NCBI RefSeq assembly: GCF_000708265.2
Contig: NZ_JCKI01000008.1
Span: 248,001-312,000, forward strand
Direction: 5' to 3'
Source of the DNA: Pedobacter sp. R20-19
Lineage (GTDB): Bacteria; Bacteroidota; Bacteroidia; Sphingobacteriales; Sphingobacteriaceae
Length of the DNA: 64,000 bases
Shown here: positions 35,420-44,864 of the stretch, in pieces
Layout: every line of letters starts with the position of its first letter
How positions within the stretch are numbered: position 1 is the stretch's first letter
Made by a program: the position numbers and the translations under genes
Notes under the pieces: generated by a model
Database searches by the model: none
What the model saw: only the letters and a program-made list of their open reading frames with translations
What the model was told of the DNA's origin: nothing

Positions 35420-36469
35420 TTAGATCTCGATGGACATTCCTTTTTCAAGAATCAGTTTACAAATATCTTCATTACCCAGTTTCAAGTCACGCACTTTCTT
35501 CATTCCGGCTTTCTTAATATGTTCGAGTTGATCTCCCGCTAAAAGTTTTTTACAAAGCGCAGCACATTCATGCGCATCACTCCAAAAAACAGCTTCCTCA
35601 CCGTCAATATAAAGTTCTGTATGTTCGCTGGTACGTTCGGCGCAAAGCATTCCGCCTGCATAGGGTACTTCCATAGATCGGGTGGTATGTAAATCCCGGT
35701 TCCCTTTAGAAAGAAGGCCAAGACAAATCTTTGCACCTTGTATAGCTGCAATGTAATCTTTACCACCCAGGTTTGATCCGCGATAATGTGGTTTCAGTAA
35801 TTCAAAATGTTGACTCTTTGGCCATCGATCACCCCAAATGGAAACCGAAATCCCAGCTTCAATCAAAACCTTTATAAATTCATCACGATTTTCATTGCGC
35901 ATCCATGTACCAATAAATGCTACATCCGATTTAAAATTTAGCGGTATTTCAGCTGCGTTTTTATAAGGCGCATGTGCCACCTCATCATAGCTTCTCATTA
36001 CCCTAAGCACTTGTTTAGCACCAAGTAATTTGCACTCTTCTTCTGTTTCTTTTCTAACTACAGCAATTAAGTCGTATAATTTTATTGCGGATAAGAAACT
36101 GTCAAACCTTCGCCCATCTCTTTTTCCGGTAGGATCATCAATGCTGTACAAGATGATTGGGCAATTAAATTGTCTCAAAATCTGAAGGCATTTCTTCCCG
36201 AAAAACTCTCCGTTATCTACCCAAATTACATCTGGTCTGATACCCGATTGAACAATTTTTTCCAGGTCTTGCTGCACATGTCGCTGCAATAAACGGTAGC
36301 CACTGCGAAAATTAATGGCACTCATTACAGCAGATTTAAAATAGCCTGGTAAAGTTTGTTCCGGATTATGATAGCGCAAAATCTTGTGACCAATTCTTTC
36401 CAGCGCTTTCGCACGATGAAAAGCAGTTGAAAAATGGCGGTGATCGCCGAAATATAATATGTTAAGCAT
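35420..36469 (-). CDS. CgeB-like glycosyltransferase, copy 1 of a tandem pair
   Basis: This 349-residue protein shares architecture and motifs with the next gene: VIWVDNGEFFGKKCLQIL, YSIDDPTGKRDGRRFDS, FIGTWMRNENRDEFIKVL and GGMLCAERTSEHTEL. The pair is separated by 110 bases containing a 7-bp hairpin (CTGATGC / GCATCAG, 35372-35390). Two copies could add similar sugars at successive positions, or one could be redundant. It follows the polymerase gene by 43 bases. Function is inferred from fold and operon. Confidence 0.82.
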   Translation of the reverse strand: MLNILYFGDHRHFSTAFHRAKALERIGHKILRYHNPEQTLPGYFKSAVMSAINFRSGYRLLQRHVQQDLEKIVQSGIRPDVIWVDNGEFFGKKCLQILRQFNCPIILYSIDDPTGKRDGRRFDSFLSAIKLYDLIAVVRKETEEECKLLGAKQVLRVMRSYDEVAHAPYKNAAEIPLNFKSDVAFIGTWMRNENRDEFIKVLIEAGISVSIWGDRWPKSQHFELLKPHYRGSNLGGKDYIAAIQGAKICLGLLSKGNRDLHTTRSMEVPYAGGMLCAERTSEHTELYIDGEEAVFWSDAHECAALCKKLLAGDQLEHIKKAGMKKVRDLKLGNEDICKLILEKGMSIEI

Positions 36470-36512
36470 TACCTGCGATTAAAATTTAAGATGATTTTAG
36501 AAATCAATCCTG

Positions 36513-38153
36513 TCATCTGCTGGATTTAACGAATAAACCAGAAAACTTAAATAGGATAAAATATAGAAACAGGCTTTGAATGTATCCCCTGATTAAAAAA
36601 GTAAATGGCCCGGCAACACTTTCTGTAGGTAAATACTGAAAAATAGAAGTAAGTGCCAGTAAACCACATACACTAAAAATAATATTATGCTCCACTTTAC
36701 CATGAAGCCTGTATTTTAAAGATCCCCTGATGATAAATTTATCAAATAACATAAACACCGGAATCATCACTAAACCCAGAATGACCAGGTACCAATATCC
36801 AAATGCAGCCATACCAGTGCCAGACATGTTGCCTAACCGGTAACCACCGAAGGTAGAATTACCTGCACCAGCCAGATTATAAATATAATCTCCGAAAGAT
36901 TGGGCATACAAACTCTCCTTATCAATTTCCGGTTTAATTATCCGAAGTACAGGATCAGGAAGTGCCCCCCAAACATAGTTTATAGTATGCGATCGCATTT
37001 GCGGATTATTTTCACCCACTTTTTCTGCCTGTACCAGGCTGGCATCGCTGTATTTGATGGTGGCAAAACGAGATGCAAATGCATTGTCGAGATAACGTTC
37101 ATCCCAGTCGCTTTCAAGCTGCCTGTCTTCTAACCGGCGCAAAGCAATGGCCCGGTCGTCTTTCATCGCCATCCAGGTTTTTTCAATCAGTTCTTTCTTA
37201 CTGATGTCTGAACGTTCAGAGCGAACCAGCAACATGGCTGTTCCTAAATTTCCAAGCGGGCCGTTAACAAACCAAATTCCAAAAATCGCCAGCACAACTA
37301 TTTTATAATTCACTTTAGGAATGCGGAAAATACCGATGAGCAAGCCTAAAAAGTAAGCGAAACCAATAGACGCGAAACCAATCATGAACACACCACGGCT
37401 ATTTCTCGCAATACTAACGATGAACAACATAATCGTAAAGGCAACTAAAAGATAAATGGTAGATTTTTTAACCTTGCCCACACCACCAAACAGCCCTTTA
37501 AAAGGAATAAAGTATGGTGCATAGGCGAAAGGAAATAATGCCTGAATGGCCTTTCCAGAAGCATCACCACTAATTTCTGTAGCTAAAGATTGATTAAATA
37601 CCAATACATAAATATTGGCCAAAAACCCGATTAATCCCATAATCCATAACTGCAAATTCTCAGGAGTTTCAAAGAAACCAAGTCGCTTCAGAATAGAAGA
37701 TTCACGATCCCTTTGTAAGGGTAACCAGCGGTAAATATAATGTGAAATAAACAGCACAATTAATACCAGGCTTGCATGAAAAAAAACATCCTGTGGTTTC
37801 TCTAAATTATAAACCACTGGCTTAAACTCCAGTGAAGTAAACAGAAGCGGAAAATAAAACTGGGTGGAAGCAAAGCCAATCACAATAAATAACGACAATG
37901 GATATTTCCTGATCATATCATCCGTAATAATAAACTCTGTTACAATTAACCAAACAATCGCAATATTTGCAATGGCAATGATGTTATCAGTGGTCCAGAA
38001 AAAATAGCACTGAAAAAATAACGCGATAAGCAGGATTACCCTCGAATAAAATTTGGCCTGCCCCAAAAATGTAGAGCCCACCATCACTTTAACCAATGGT
38101 ATGGTTTTCCTATTTGGATATGATTTATCTTTTTGATATGCCGAAATATTCAT
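36513..38153 (-). CDS. Multi-spanning membrane protein, probable exopolysaccharide polymerase (Wzy-like)
   Basis: The 546-residue protein has about 12 hydrophobic helices and one large soluble loop (about residues 310-420). In that loop IEKTWMAMKDDRAIALRRLEDRQLESDW and KPEIDKESLYAQSFGDYIYNLAG stand out. Large extracytoplasmic loops flanked by helices are characteristic of Wzy polymerases, which share little sequence. It lies between the flippase and the glycosyltransferases, the usual Wzy position. No closer family is recognised, so the assignment rests on topology and context. Confidence 0.7.
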   Translation of the reverse strand: MNISAYQKDKSYPNRKTIPLVKVMVGSTFLGQAKFYSRVILLIALFFQCYFFWTTDNIIAIANIAIVWLIVTEFIITDDMIRKYPLSLFIVIGFASTQFYFPLLFTSLEFKPVVYNLEKPQDVFFHASLVLIVLFISHYIYRWLPLQRDRESSILKRLGFFETPENLQLWIMGLIGFLANIYVLVFNQSLATEISGDASGKAIQALFPFAYAPYFIPFKGLFGGVGKVKKSTIYLLVAFTIMLFIVSIARNSRGVFMIGFASIGFAYFLGLLIGIFRIPKVNYKIVVLAIFGIWFVNGPLGNLGTAMLLVRSERSDISKKELIEKTWMAMKDDRAIALRRLEDRQLESDWDERYLDNAFASRFATIKYSDASLVQAEKVGENNPQMRSHTINYVWGALPDPVLRIIKPEIDKESLYAQSFGDYIYNLAGAGNSTFGGYRLGNMSGTGMAAFGYWYLVILGLVMIPVFMLFDKFIIRGSLKYRLHGKVEHNIIFSVCGLLALTSIFQYLPTESVAGPFTFLIRGYIQSLFLYFILFKFSGLFVKSSR

Positions 38154-38161
38154 GATATAAT

Positions 38162-39685
38162 TTAGTTTTTATGTCCGAAAACATTTAAAATGGCTTTTGC
38201 TTTGATGACCGCTAATTGTGGTAGTGTTAGCCAGTAACGATAGAGGTTAACAGCCAGAAGCAATAAAGCTATAGTGAGAATTAAATGTTCATAATCTGGT
38301 AAAACGATCATTAAAACTACCCCAACACTGGTAAATGCTACTGATAACATGGCTACATTAAAACCTTGATGAGGCCATTCCAAACCCGCACTTCGCAACC
38401 ACTTCTCTGCAATTTTTGTAAAAGCCACTGATGCTGCAATTTCTGATAGCAATAAAGCCATACCAGCACCTTTAATACCCAATACCGGAACAAGGATTAA
38501 TATACCTACCACGGCGATAACCGCACTCATCATTGAAATTAACAATTGTGGCCTCAACAAATTGTTCCCTTTTACCACCGCAATACTGGGTTGAGATAGT
38601 GCATAAACCAATACACCAAGCGATAGCAAGGCAAATAACCAGGGATCAAAACTTAGTTTACCCCGTGTCCAGGCATTATAAATAACCGGGATAAAGGTTT
38701 GAACTACGAGTAAGCACGGTGCAATAATGGCAATGGTTACGAGCCAAAGTGTACTAAATGCAACCTCAGTTTTTTCCTGATCACGTTTGTGCAAGAAATT
38801 CATCAGTTCAGGCATAAGTGGATTAATAATGGTTCTTAAACCTTGCAATGCTACGTTAGATCCGGTTCTAATGGTCGAAAACACAGCAATTCCAGCAGCA
38901 CCCATAATAGGCGACATAATTAACCTTGCACCCTGCTGGCGAACATTTTCCAAAAATCCTGTTACAGAAAGATTGGTAGATTTACGAAAACTGGTCCACC
39001 CCAATGCAAAAGATGGCTTAATCACTTTCACATGATGTTTCTTCAACAGCCTTAACATATCAACCCAAACCGGTATGTCAAAAGCAACTTTAGCAATGGC
39101 CATTACCATTCCAGCAGTTAAAAGGTTTGCCCCAAAAACAACTGAGATAGCTGGCGATAGAAGTAAAACAGTATTGGTTAAAACACTCCACCATGCCATC
39201 CGGGGGAAGTAACCAAACGTGGCCATAATCCGGTTTAATAAACCACCAACCGTATTGCAAAGCAGCCAGATGATGGACTGAATGAACAGGATATAAAATG
39301 CCTGGATGGCTTTGGCCTGGAGTGCCGACCCTAGATCTTTAAAAATCATAGGCAGAATATCCAGCCAATAAATCAGCAAGACCACAATGATCTGAATCAA
39401 GCCTAAAATTAAGGCTACCATCATGCCTGAAGAAAGTAATTTACTTATCTGCTTTGGTACACGACTGCCCAGTTTTAAAAACTCATAAGCCATATATTCC
39501 TGAAAGCCCAAATCGAAGGCACTGAGTAAGCTCGAAAAAGACAATACAGCAAGCCATAACCCATAGGTAGACGCATCCCAGTAACTTAAATATAAGGGCA
39601 CCAATAATATTTGCGCCAGCATCGCCACTGCGATTTGTACCCAGGAGGCAATGGTACCCGAAAGGATTCTTTTTGAAGCCGACAT
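38162..39685 (-). CDS. MOP-family exopolysaccharide flippase (Wzx-like)
   Basis: The 507-residue protein has about 14 membrane helices. Its N-terminus (MSASKRILSGTIASWVQIAVAMLAQILL across residues 1-28) and the AFDLGFQEYMAYEF loop are typical of polysaccharide-specific MOP transporters. It would flip the undecaprenyl-linked repeat unit to the periplasm for polymerisation. Immediate neighbours are the Wzc-like kinase upstream and the Wzy-like protein downstream, giving a complete Wzx/Wzy-dependent system. Unlike the other flippase in this window, it has a clear substrate context. Confidence 0.88.
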   Translation of the reverse strand: MSASKRILSGTIASWVQIAVAMLAQILLVPLYLSYWDASTYGLWLAVLSFSSLLSAFDLGFQEYMAYEFLKLGSRVPKQISKLLSSGMMVALILGLIQIIVVLLIYWLDILPMIFKDLGSALQAKAIQAFYILFIQSIIWLLCNTVGGLLNRIMATFGYFPRMAWWSVLTNTVLLLSPAISVVFGANLLTAGMVMAIAKVAFDIPVWVDMLRLLKKHHVKVIKPSFALGWTSFRKSTNLSVTGFLENVRQQGARLIMSPIMGAAGIAVFSTIRTGSNVALQGLRTIINPLMPELMNFLHKRDQEKTEVAFSTLWLVTIAIIAPCLLVVQTFIPVIYNAWTRGKLSFDPWLFALLSLGVLVYALSQPSIAVVKGNNLLRPQLLISMMSAVIAVVGILILVPVLGIKGAGMALLLSEIAASVAFTKIAEKWLRSAGLEWPHQGFNVAMLSVAFTSVGVVLMIVLPDYEHLILTIALLLLAVNLYRYWLTLPQLAVIKAKAILNVFGHKN

Positions 39686-39720
39686 GAAATTGCTTATAAT
39701 TAAATTCGAATGGTGAAAAA

Positions 39721-42081
39721 TTAGAATCTTAATGCAAGATCTGTAAAAGCACCTGAAACCAGATTCTTATTGCTCTTTTCACTATAGTAACCGTAATCCA
39801 GCGCATAACCATATCTGCTATCCATATAGATGCCGTTAAAAACGATAAACATATTTCTCACCTTTTCTTCCTGATACAATTTTTCAATAAAATTAAGTTC
39901 CGATTTGGCCGTGTGATTATGCCTTACCATGTATAAACAAACATCTGCAAACTGCGATAGTATTAATCCATCCGTTACCAGATGCATAGGCGGTGAATCG
40001 ATGATAATATGATCGTACTCCGCTCTTAACTGTAAAATTAAATCAGCCATCCGGTCATCCTCCAATAATTCAGACGGATGCATGGGAATTGGCCCGGCGC
40101 CAATAATAGATAGATTTTCATTAAAAACTGAAGGCTCAATAATGGCATTCAAATCCGTTTTACCTTCTAAAAAGCTACTTAATCCAAGAGATGAATTTTT
40201 AGCCCTGAATATTTTTGCAATCCGTGGCTTACGCAAATCCAATTCAAGAATAATGGTTTTCTTACCAGTGGCCGCTAATGACAAGGCAAAATTGCTGGCT
40301 ACAAAACTTTTTCCTTCACCTGCTACACTCGAACCAAATAGGATTACCTGGTTATTGGAAGCACTGGTTTGTTGTAATATATTGGTTCTCAGGTTGCGGA
40401 TTTGCTCAGTGATGGCAAAAGCACCCTTTTTTAACATTACCAATTCATTTTTACCACTTTCATGAATCAATTCGGCAATAACAGGTACTGATGTACCCAG
40501 CTGAATATCATTAACCGTTAAAACCCTGTTTCTCAAGTTTTTCCTAAAAGACAATAACCCTACAGGGAAAATCATGCCCAGTAAAATGGCTACCGTTAAA
40601 GGTCCCTTTTTCTTCGATTCTGGTTTTCCGGCATAGGCATTTTCTACAATCCGTGCATCCTTAAGCGTTGAGGCATAACTCAATGCTACTTCTTCTCTTT
40701 TTTGTAAGAGGTAAATATAAAGACCTTGCTTTATATCCATCTGGCGTTTAAAACTCACATATTGTCTTTCCTGTACCGGAATATCCTTAATGGAACTTTC
40801 AAAACCAGAGCTAATTTTCCGCAACTCCCGATTGGTCGATACAAGAGAGGATTTGATATTACTAATTGAACTTTTGATTGCCGCTTTGGTGCTTTTAATC
40901 TGAGAATTAAGCGGATAAAATATCGGGTTACTTTCAGGCGCAGTAGCCAATAGCTGGTCTTTCTCCAATAGTAAGGCACTTAATTTACCTACCAGGGCCA
41001 CTAATCCCGGATCTTCTATCCCAATTGTTGCCGGTGGGCTCGAAGCATTCTTTTCAGAATTTACATAACGCTCAATGCCATTGATGATATTTAACTGAAC
41101 ACTTACGGCACCAAGTTTTCCATCATTCGATTGTGCATTATCTAAATAATACTGACTTTTAGAAGAAATATCAGTTAGCCCTACGCTGCTTTTATAACCT
41201 TCAACTGTTTTTTCTGCCTGTGATAATTCGCCACGTAAAGATGCCAGCCGATCATCAATAAACTTTAATGTAGTAAGCGTTTCCTTATTCTTGTTTTGAA
41301 TATTGGAACTTTTATATACACTGATTAAAGTATTCAAAGTTCTGATTCCCCTCAATGGCACCTGATCTTCGATATTAAGCTCAACCATTGGAGCGGTTTT
41401 ATTAAAGCTGGTTGATATTTTTTCCTGATAGGCCGTAACAGCTGTTTCCAACGGCACTATATTTACCTTAACCGTTTCACCCTGATAATTTTTTAACTTA
41501 TCAGTTGCCAGTAAAGTAAAGTTTCCAAAACTGGTTTTCACGGGTACACCGAAATAACCATTAATTTCTTCATCATTATGCGTAATCTGAAACTGTTTAC
41601 CATCAATAATTTTCACTTCGAAATTCTGCGTAAACAGTGATGTTTTTGGCTTAATTAATTTCAGCCGAAAAGGTGAAGAAGTATAAATATCAACAGTTTT
41701 AAGCCTTTGCTCAATGCTGTAATTTACCCAAAGTTGCAAAGAGTCAACCACGTTTCTAATTAAAGGTCGTGATTTAATAATTTCCACTTCACTTTCTACC
41801 AGTTTACTGCCGGTAGATAATGATAGCTGTTCCATAGCCGCTTCCTTTACATTCGTTTCCTTATTTTTATTATCATTAATGGAAATTTTAGCTTTTACAT
41901 TATAAACCGCATTGGTTGAACTGATGTAAACAAAGGCAAGTATGATAGCAATAACCAAACTCAGTATTACCAATGGCCAGTGGTAAAGTAAATTATTCAC
42001 CACGCCCGATATTTTATTTTGCTTTACCTCCGCCTGTTCTACAAATGGAGTGTAAATAAATTGTTCATTATTATTTTTCAT
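39721..42081 (-). CDS. Wzc/GumC-type chain-length tyrosine kinase (BY-kinase)
   Basis: The 786-residue inner-membrane protein has a Wzz domain with a first helix near residues 32-52 (WPLVILSLVIAIILAFVYIS), a long periplasmic coiled coil (about 270-480) and a second helix at about 510-530. The cytoplasmic BY-kinase has Walker A SSVAGEGKSF, Walker A' ILELDLRKP (Glu replaces the usual first Asp) and Walker B HIIIDSPP. A short Tyr cluster SRYGYALDYGYYSEK near the end is the likely autophosphorylation site. It pairs with the Wza-like gene 3 bases upstream. No phosphatase gene is present in the operon. Confidence 0.92.
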   Translation of the reverse strand: MKNNNEQFIYTPFVEQAEVKQNKISGVVNNLLYHWPLVILSLVIAIILAFVYISSTNAVYNVKAKISINDNKNKETNVKEAAMEQLSLSTGSKLVESEVEIIKSRPLIRNVVDSLQLWVNYSIEQRLKTVDIYTSSPFRLKLIKPKTSLFTQNFEVKIIDGKQFQITHNDEEINGYFGVPVKTSFGNFTLLATDKLKNYQGETVKVNIVPLETAVTAYQEKISTSFNKTAPMVELNIEDQVPLRGIRTLNTLISVYKSSNIQNKNKETLTTLKFIDDRLASLRGELSQAEKTVEGYKSSVGLTDISSKSQYYLDNAQSNDGKLGAVSVQLNIINGIERYVNSEKNASSPPATIGIEDPGLVALVGKLSALLLEKDQLLATAPESNPIFYPLNSQIKSTKAAIKSSISNIKSSLVSTNRELRKISSGFESSIKDIPVQERQYVSFKRQMDIKQGLYIYLLQKREEVALSYASTLKDARIVENAYAGKPESKKKGPLTVAILLGMIFPVGLLSFRKNLRNRVLTVNDIQLGTSVPVIAELIHESGKNELVMLKKGAFAITEQIRNLRTNILQQTSASNNQVILFGSSVAGEGKSFVASNFALSLAATGKKTIILELDLRKPRIAKIFRAKNSSLGLSSFLEGKTDLNAIIEPSVFNENLSIIGAGPIPMHPSELLEDDRMADLILQLRAEYDHIIIDSPPMHLVTDGLILSQFADVCLYMVRHNHTAKSELNFIEKLYQEEKVRNMFIVFNGIYMDSRYGYALDYGYYSEKSNKNLVSGAFTDLALRF

Positions 42082-42084
42082 GAC

Positions 42085-42819
42085 TTATCTTAATGAATTC
42101 GAAAGAACGATTGCAACAATAGACAGCGCCGAAAGTACCAGACTAACTGTCCGGTAACCTCCGTCTACTGATGCATATTTGGTTTTGTCTGGTTGTACAT
42201 AAAGAACATCGTTATTCTTTAGATAATAATATGGAGAAGTAAAAAGCTTGGCCGAAGTAATGTCTATCGGAATAAATTCCCTTTTACCATCAACTTCCCT
42301 AATGAGCAAAATATTTTTTCTTTTAGCCGTGATATTTAAATCACCAGCCATTGTTAATGCTTCCGTAACCGTTACCCGTTCACTCACAATCTTATATACA
42401 TCCGGTTTTAAAACATCTCCCATTACCGATACTTTAAAATTGAGCATTCTTACCGTTACAGCAGGTTCCCTTAAATAGGTTTTCAATTTTTCTTGTATCT
42501 GATCAGCCAGAACACCAGTAGTTAACCCTTCTGCAGGAATTTTACCGATGAGCGGTAGTCTGATTTCACCATGCTGATCTACCAGGTAACCCGAAAGCCT
42601 GGCACTAGAATCGCTGTAGGCTTTTGGATTAAGGCTGCTAACAGTAATCGATAGAATATCAGATTTTTGAATAGTCAGCGGACTAAAGTTTTTAATCTCT
42701 TCCGAACTTTGCTTGCTCTTATCCAAATCCTGGAAATAAGGTACATTCTTGTAAGCATTACATGCCGAAAGCAATAGCACAGCCGTTATGGCATAAAGCA
42801 ATAAAATTTTGTTTTTCAT
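42085..42819 (-). CDS. Wza-like polysaccharide export lipoprotein
   Basis: The 244-residue lipoprotein has signal and lipobox MKNKILLLYAITAVLLLSAC (Cys20). A Poly_export domain (residues about 50-130, IQKSDILSITVSSLNPKAYS, GEIRLPLIGKIPAEG) and an SLBB domain (about 130-210, VSVMGDVLKPDVYKI) follow, then a hydrophobic C-terminal helix at about 222-242. It forms the outer-membrane export channel together with the Wzc-like kinase. It is the first gene of the 15-gene operon, with a 410-base upstream leader. Confidence 0.92.
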   Translation of the reverse strand: MKNKILLLYAITAVLLLSACNAYKNVPYFQDLDKSKQSSEEIKNFSPLTIQKSDILSITVSSLNPKAYSDSSARLSGYLVDQHGEIRLPLIGKIPAEGLTTGVLADQIQEKLKTYLREPAVTVRMLNFKVSVMGDVLKPDVYKIVSERVTVTEALTMAGDLNITAKRKNILLIREVDGKREFIPIDITSAKLFTSPYYYLKNNDVLYVQPDKTKYASVDGGYRTVSLVLSALSIVAIVLSNSLR

Positions 42820-43229
42820 AATATAGTAAATTACACTGGGGGGTATAGCTTCGCCATTTCACTTACAGTGATCCTTTTCGACGAAATTGAATGCTCAGAA
42901 AATTTGTGAATCGCATTCAAAAAGCTTCTGCGAAAGTATGGTGTATTTAATTCTATAAAAACATTTCTGATTGGATGGTTAGCAGAATGTGGTGTTTTGG
43001 GAACATTACACGATCAAAATATTGCACAAAAGAGAAATTGTGTTTACTTCTGGAAACTTACATTGAGCAAAACCACTTCTAAACATCCATTTAAACATAA
43101 AAAGAGTATAAAGAACTAATTATCAAAGAAATGAGTTTACATAAGTTCACATTATGATATACATATGTAATCTTTATACGACGTTAACCACAGATTTTCG
43201 GTTATTTTACATTGTCATTCCTAATAATT
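42820..43229. promoter_or_regulatory. Divergent control region between the exopolysaccharide operon and the UpxY-like gene
   Basis: These 410 bases lie between divergent starts and encode nothing credible. On the operon side an 8-bp inverted repeat TTGAATGC / GCATTCAA (42887-42894, 42913-42920) and a CACTG/CAGTG pair (42834-42870) could fold in the leader RNA. I see no perfect TAnnTTTG box for either direction. The UpxY-type antiterminator would be expected to act on such a leader. This is inference from position. Confidence 0.45.
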
Positions 43230-43790
43230 ATGAATTTAGCTACCATCTCGCTTCACCAGGCGAGAAAAAGAAAATGGAAAGTGGTATATACACGATCCAA
43301 TTATGAGAAAAAAGCACATGAGTTACTCAATCAGTGTGGCTTGCACAGTTTATGTCCGGTTATCACCACCAGAAGCAAATGGGCAGATCGATTTAAGATT
43401 ATTGAAAAACCACTTTTCCCTTCTTACTTATTTGTTTATGTAAACCCTACAGAAGAGCAAAAGGTACTTACCATAACAGGTATTTTAAATTATGTGAATT
43501 TTGGTGGTAAACCGGCTATAATGCCAGATGAAGATATCACCAGGATTAATGATATCCTATCCAGGTATCAAGATATAGAAACGATTAGCAGCAGGCAACT
43601 CGCAATCGGAGATCAGGTAATGATTAATAAAGGTTTTAAGGCTGGTACAAAGGCAGAGATTTTGGAAGTTCAAGAAAAAACGGTATTGCTAATCCTCAAT
43701 CAACTTGATTGTGCCTTAGTGGCAAAGGTTCGCGTAGATATTTCCAATATCATCATGCCTTCCGCCAAAACAATTTTATCTAATCCTTAA
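43230..43790 (+). CDS. UpxY/NusG-like transcription antiterminator
   Basis: The protein has 186 residues from ATG 43230; a start 18 bases earlier is possible. The NusG N-terminal domain (residues about 15-110) includes KWKVVYTRSNYEKKAHELLN, RFKIIEKPLFPSYLFVY and GILNYVNFGGKPAI. A KOW-like segment near 130-165 (IGDQVMINKGFKAGTKAEIL) follows. UpxY proteins in Bacteroides keep RNA polymerase processive through long capsule operons by acting at the leader. Here it is divergent from the operon rather than its first gene. Confidence 0.9.
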   Translation: MNLATISLHQARKRKWKVVYTRSNYEKKAHELLNQCGLHSLCPVITTRSKWADRFKIIEKPLFPSYLFVYVNPTEEQKVLTITGILNYVNFGGKPAIMPDEDITRINDILSRYQDIETISSRQLAIGDQVMINKGFKAGTKAEILEVQEKTVLLILNQLDCALVAKVRVDISNIIMPSAKTILSNP

Positions 43791-43821
43791 ATCGAACACT
43801 AATCCCAGTTTATTACCCAAT

Positions 43822-44220
43822 ATGGAACTTCATCACGGCCAAACAGTAGAAAGAATTATCAGAAGAAACGGATATAGCATAGCAGAATTAGCTAGAATTA
43901 TTAAGGTTAACCGCCGATCTGTATACAATTGGTTTAATCAAAGACACCTTAAGCCCGAAATTATTTTCCGAATAGGATCTGTTTTAAATCACGATTTCTC
44001 ATCAGAATTTCCTTCATTATTTGTAAAAGGAGAAACAATTGGCAAAAGCACACTGCACTATGCAGAATCTGCAGAAAACTCTTCTGGTATAGAGGATTCC
44101 AACTGGAAAGATAAATACATTGATCTGCTTGAGAAATATAATGAGCTTCTACAATTTTGCATCAAGAATAAAGGTATTGTACTATTTACTCTGTCGCTGC
44201 AATACTTACTATATTTTTAA
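43822..44220 (+). CDS. Helix-turn-helix DNA-binding protein
   Basis: The 132-residue protein has an HTH near residues 8-45 (VERIIRRNGYSIAELARI, VNRRSVYNWFNQ) resembling XRE/Cro or transposase-type domains. A short acidic linker and a hydrophobic C-terminal stretch (GIVLFTLSLQYLLYF) follow. It is 31 bases after the UpxY-like gene and co-oriented, so probably in the same operon and a candidate regulator of the exopolysaccharide locus. No effector domain is recognised. Confidence 0.75.
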   Translation: MELHHGQTVERIIRRNGYSIAELARIIKVNRRSVYNWFNQRHLKPEIIFRIGSVLNHDFSSEFPSLFVKGETIGKSTLHYAESAENSSGIEDSNWKDKYIDLLEKYNELLQFCIKNKGIVLFTLSLQYLLYF

Positions 44221-44464
44221 GGAAAAAACCAAGTTCTTTAAGCAGCTTGATTTGAGGCCTGATTTCACCTATTGGTGTATTGGCATCTGCACAATTGATT
44301 AATCTTTCTGAAATGGAATCGAGTACCATTTCAAAGTTTTCTTTATCTACAGACATAAAGTCTTCACAATGATTTAAGAAACTCACGTATTCTTGTGCAT
44401 TGAAAGTATATGTAATTTCTTTTACCTTAAATAAGGGTGATGTAACAGGTACTTCAGCGGGCAT
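44186..44464 (-). CDS. Small protein of unknown function, convergent with the HTH gene
   Basis: The 92-residue mostly helical protein (VKEITYTFNAQEYVSFLNHCEDFMSVDKENF over residues about 14-44) has no recognised family. Its last 35 bases overlap the 3' end of the HTH gene on the other strand. Composition and ATG look coding, and no longer competing frame exists in its unique 245 bases. I cannot assign a function, and it could still be spurious. Confidence 0.5.
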   Translation of the reverse strand: MPAEVPVTSPLFKVKEITYTFNAQEYVSFLNHCEDFMSVDKENFEMVLDSISERLINCADANTPIGEIRPQIKLLKELGFFLKNIVSIAATE

Positions 44465-44864
44465 AGAATTTAAAATTATGGATTTGATGTAATTTATATT
44501 CTTAGAATTTGTAATGAATATGCTTTCTAACTTAAGTTACGCTTTTTCATTATATCATACTTCGAACCAATTAAAATGAATAGTTTGAATGCTCGTATTT
44601 AATTCATATTTGATTAAATGAATGAATCTGATTACCGTAATTGATTGATCAAAAATAAAACAATTATCTGTATTTATAGTCCACATTGTTGGATTCTTTT
44701 ATACGAATAAACACCATAATGTGTGAAAATTTGAGCATCTAACCCTAATCTCTTGTCAGGCTAATCCTATAATCACTCTAAAGCCCACTCTATGGAAATA
44801 AACTTTTCACCATACATGGAACAGACATGGTTTAGAAAAGGGATTATTTCCGTAAAATTGCAGT
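44465..44864. other. Gene-free AT-rich stretch before the RluF-like gene
   Basis: These 400 bases hold no convincing gene, RNA or terminator. At the right end TAAAATTG (44853-44860), one base off the -7 consensus, ends 4 bases before the ATG at 44865. Confidence 0.5.
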
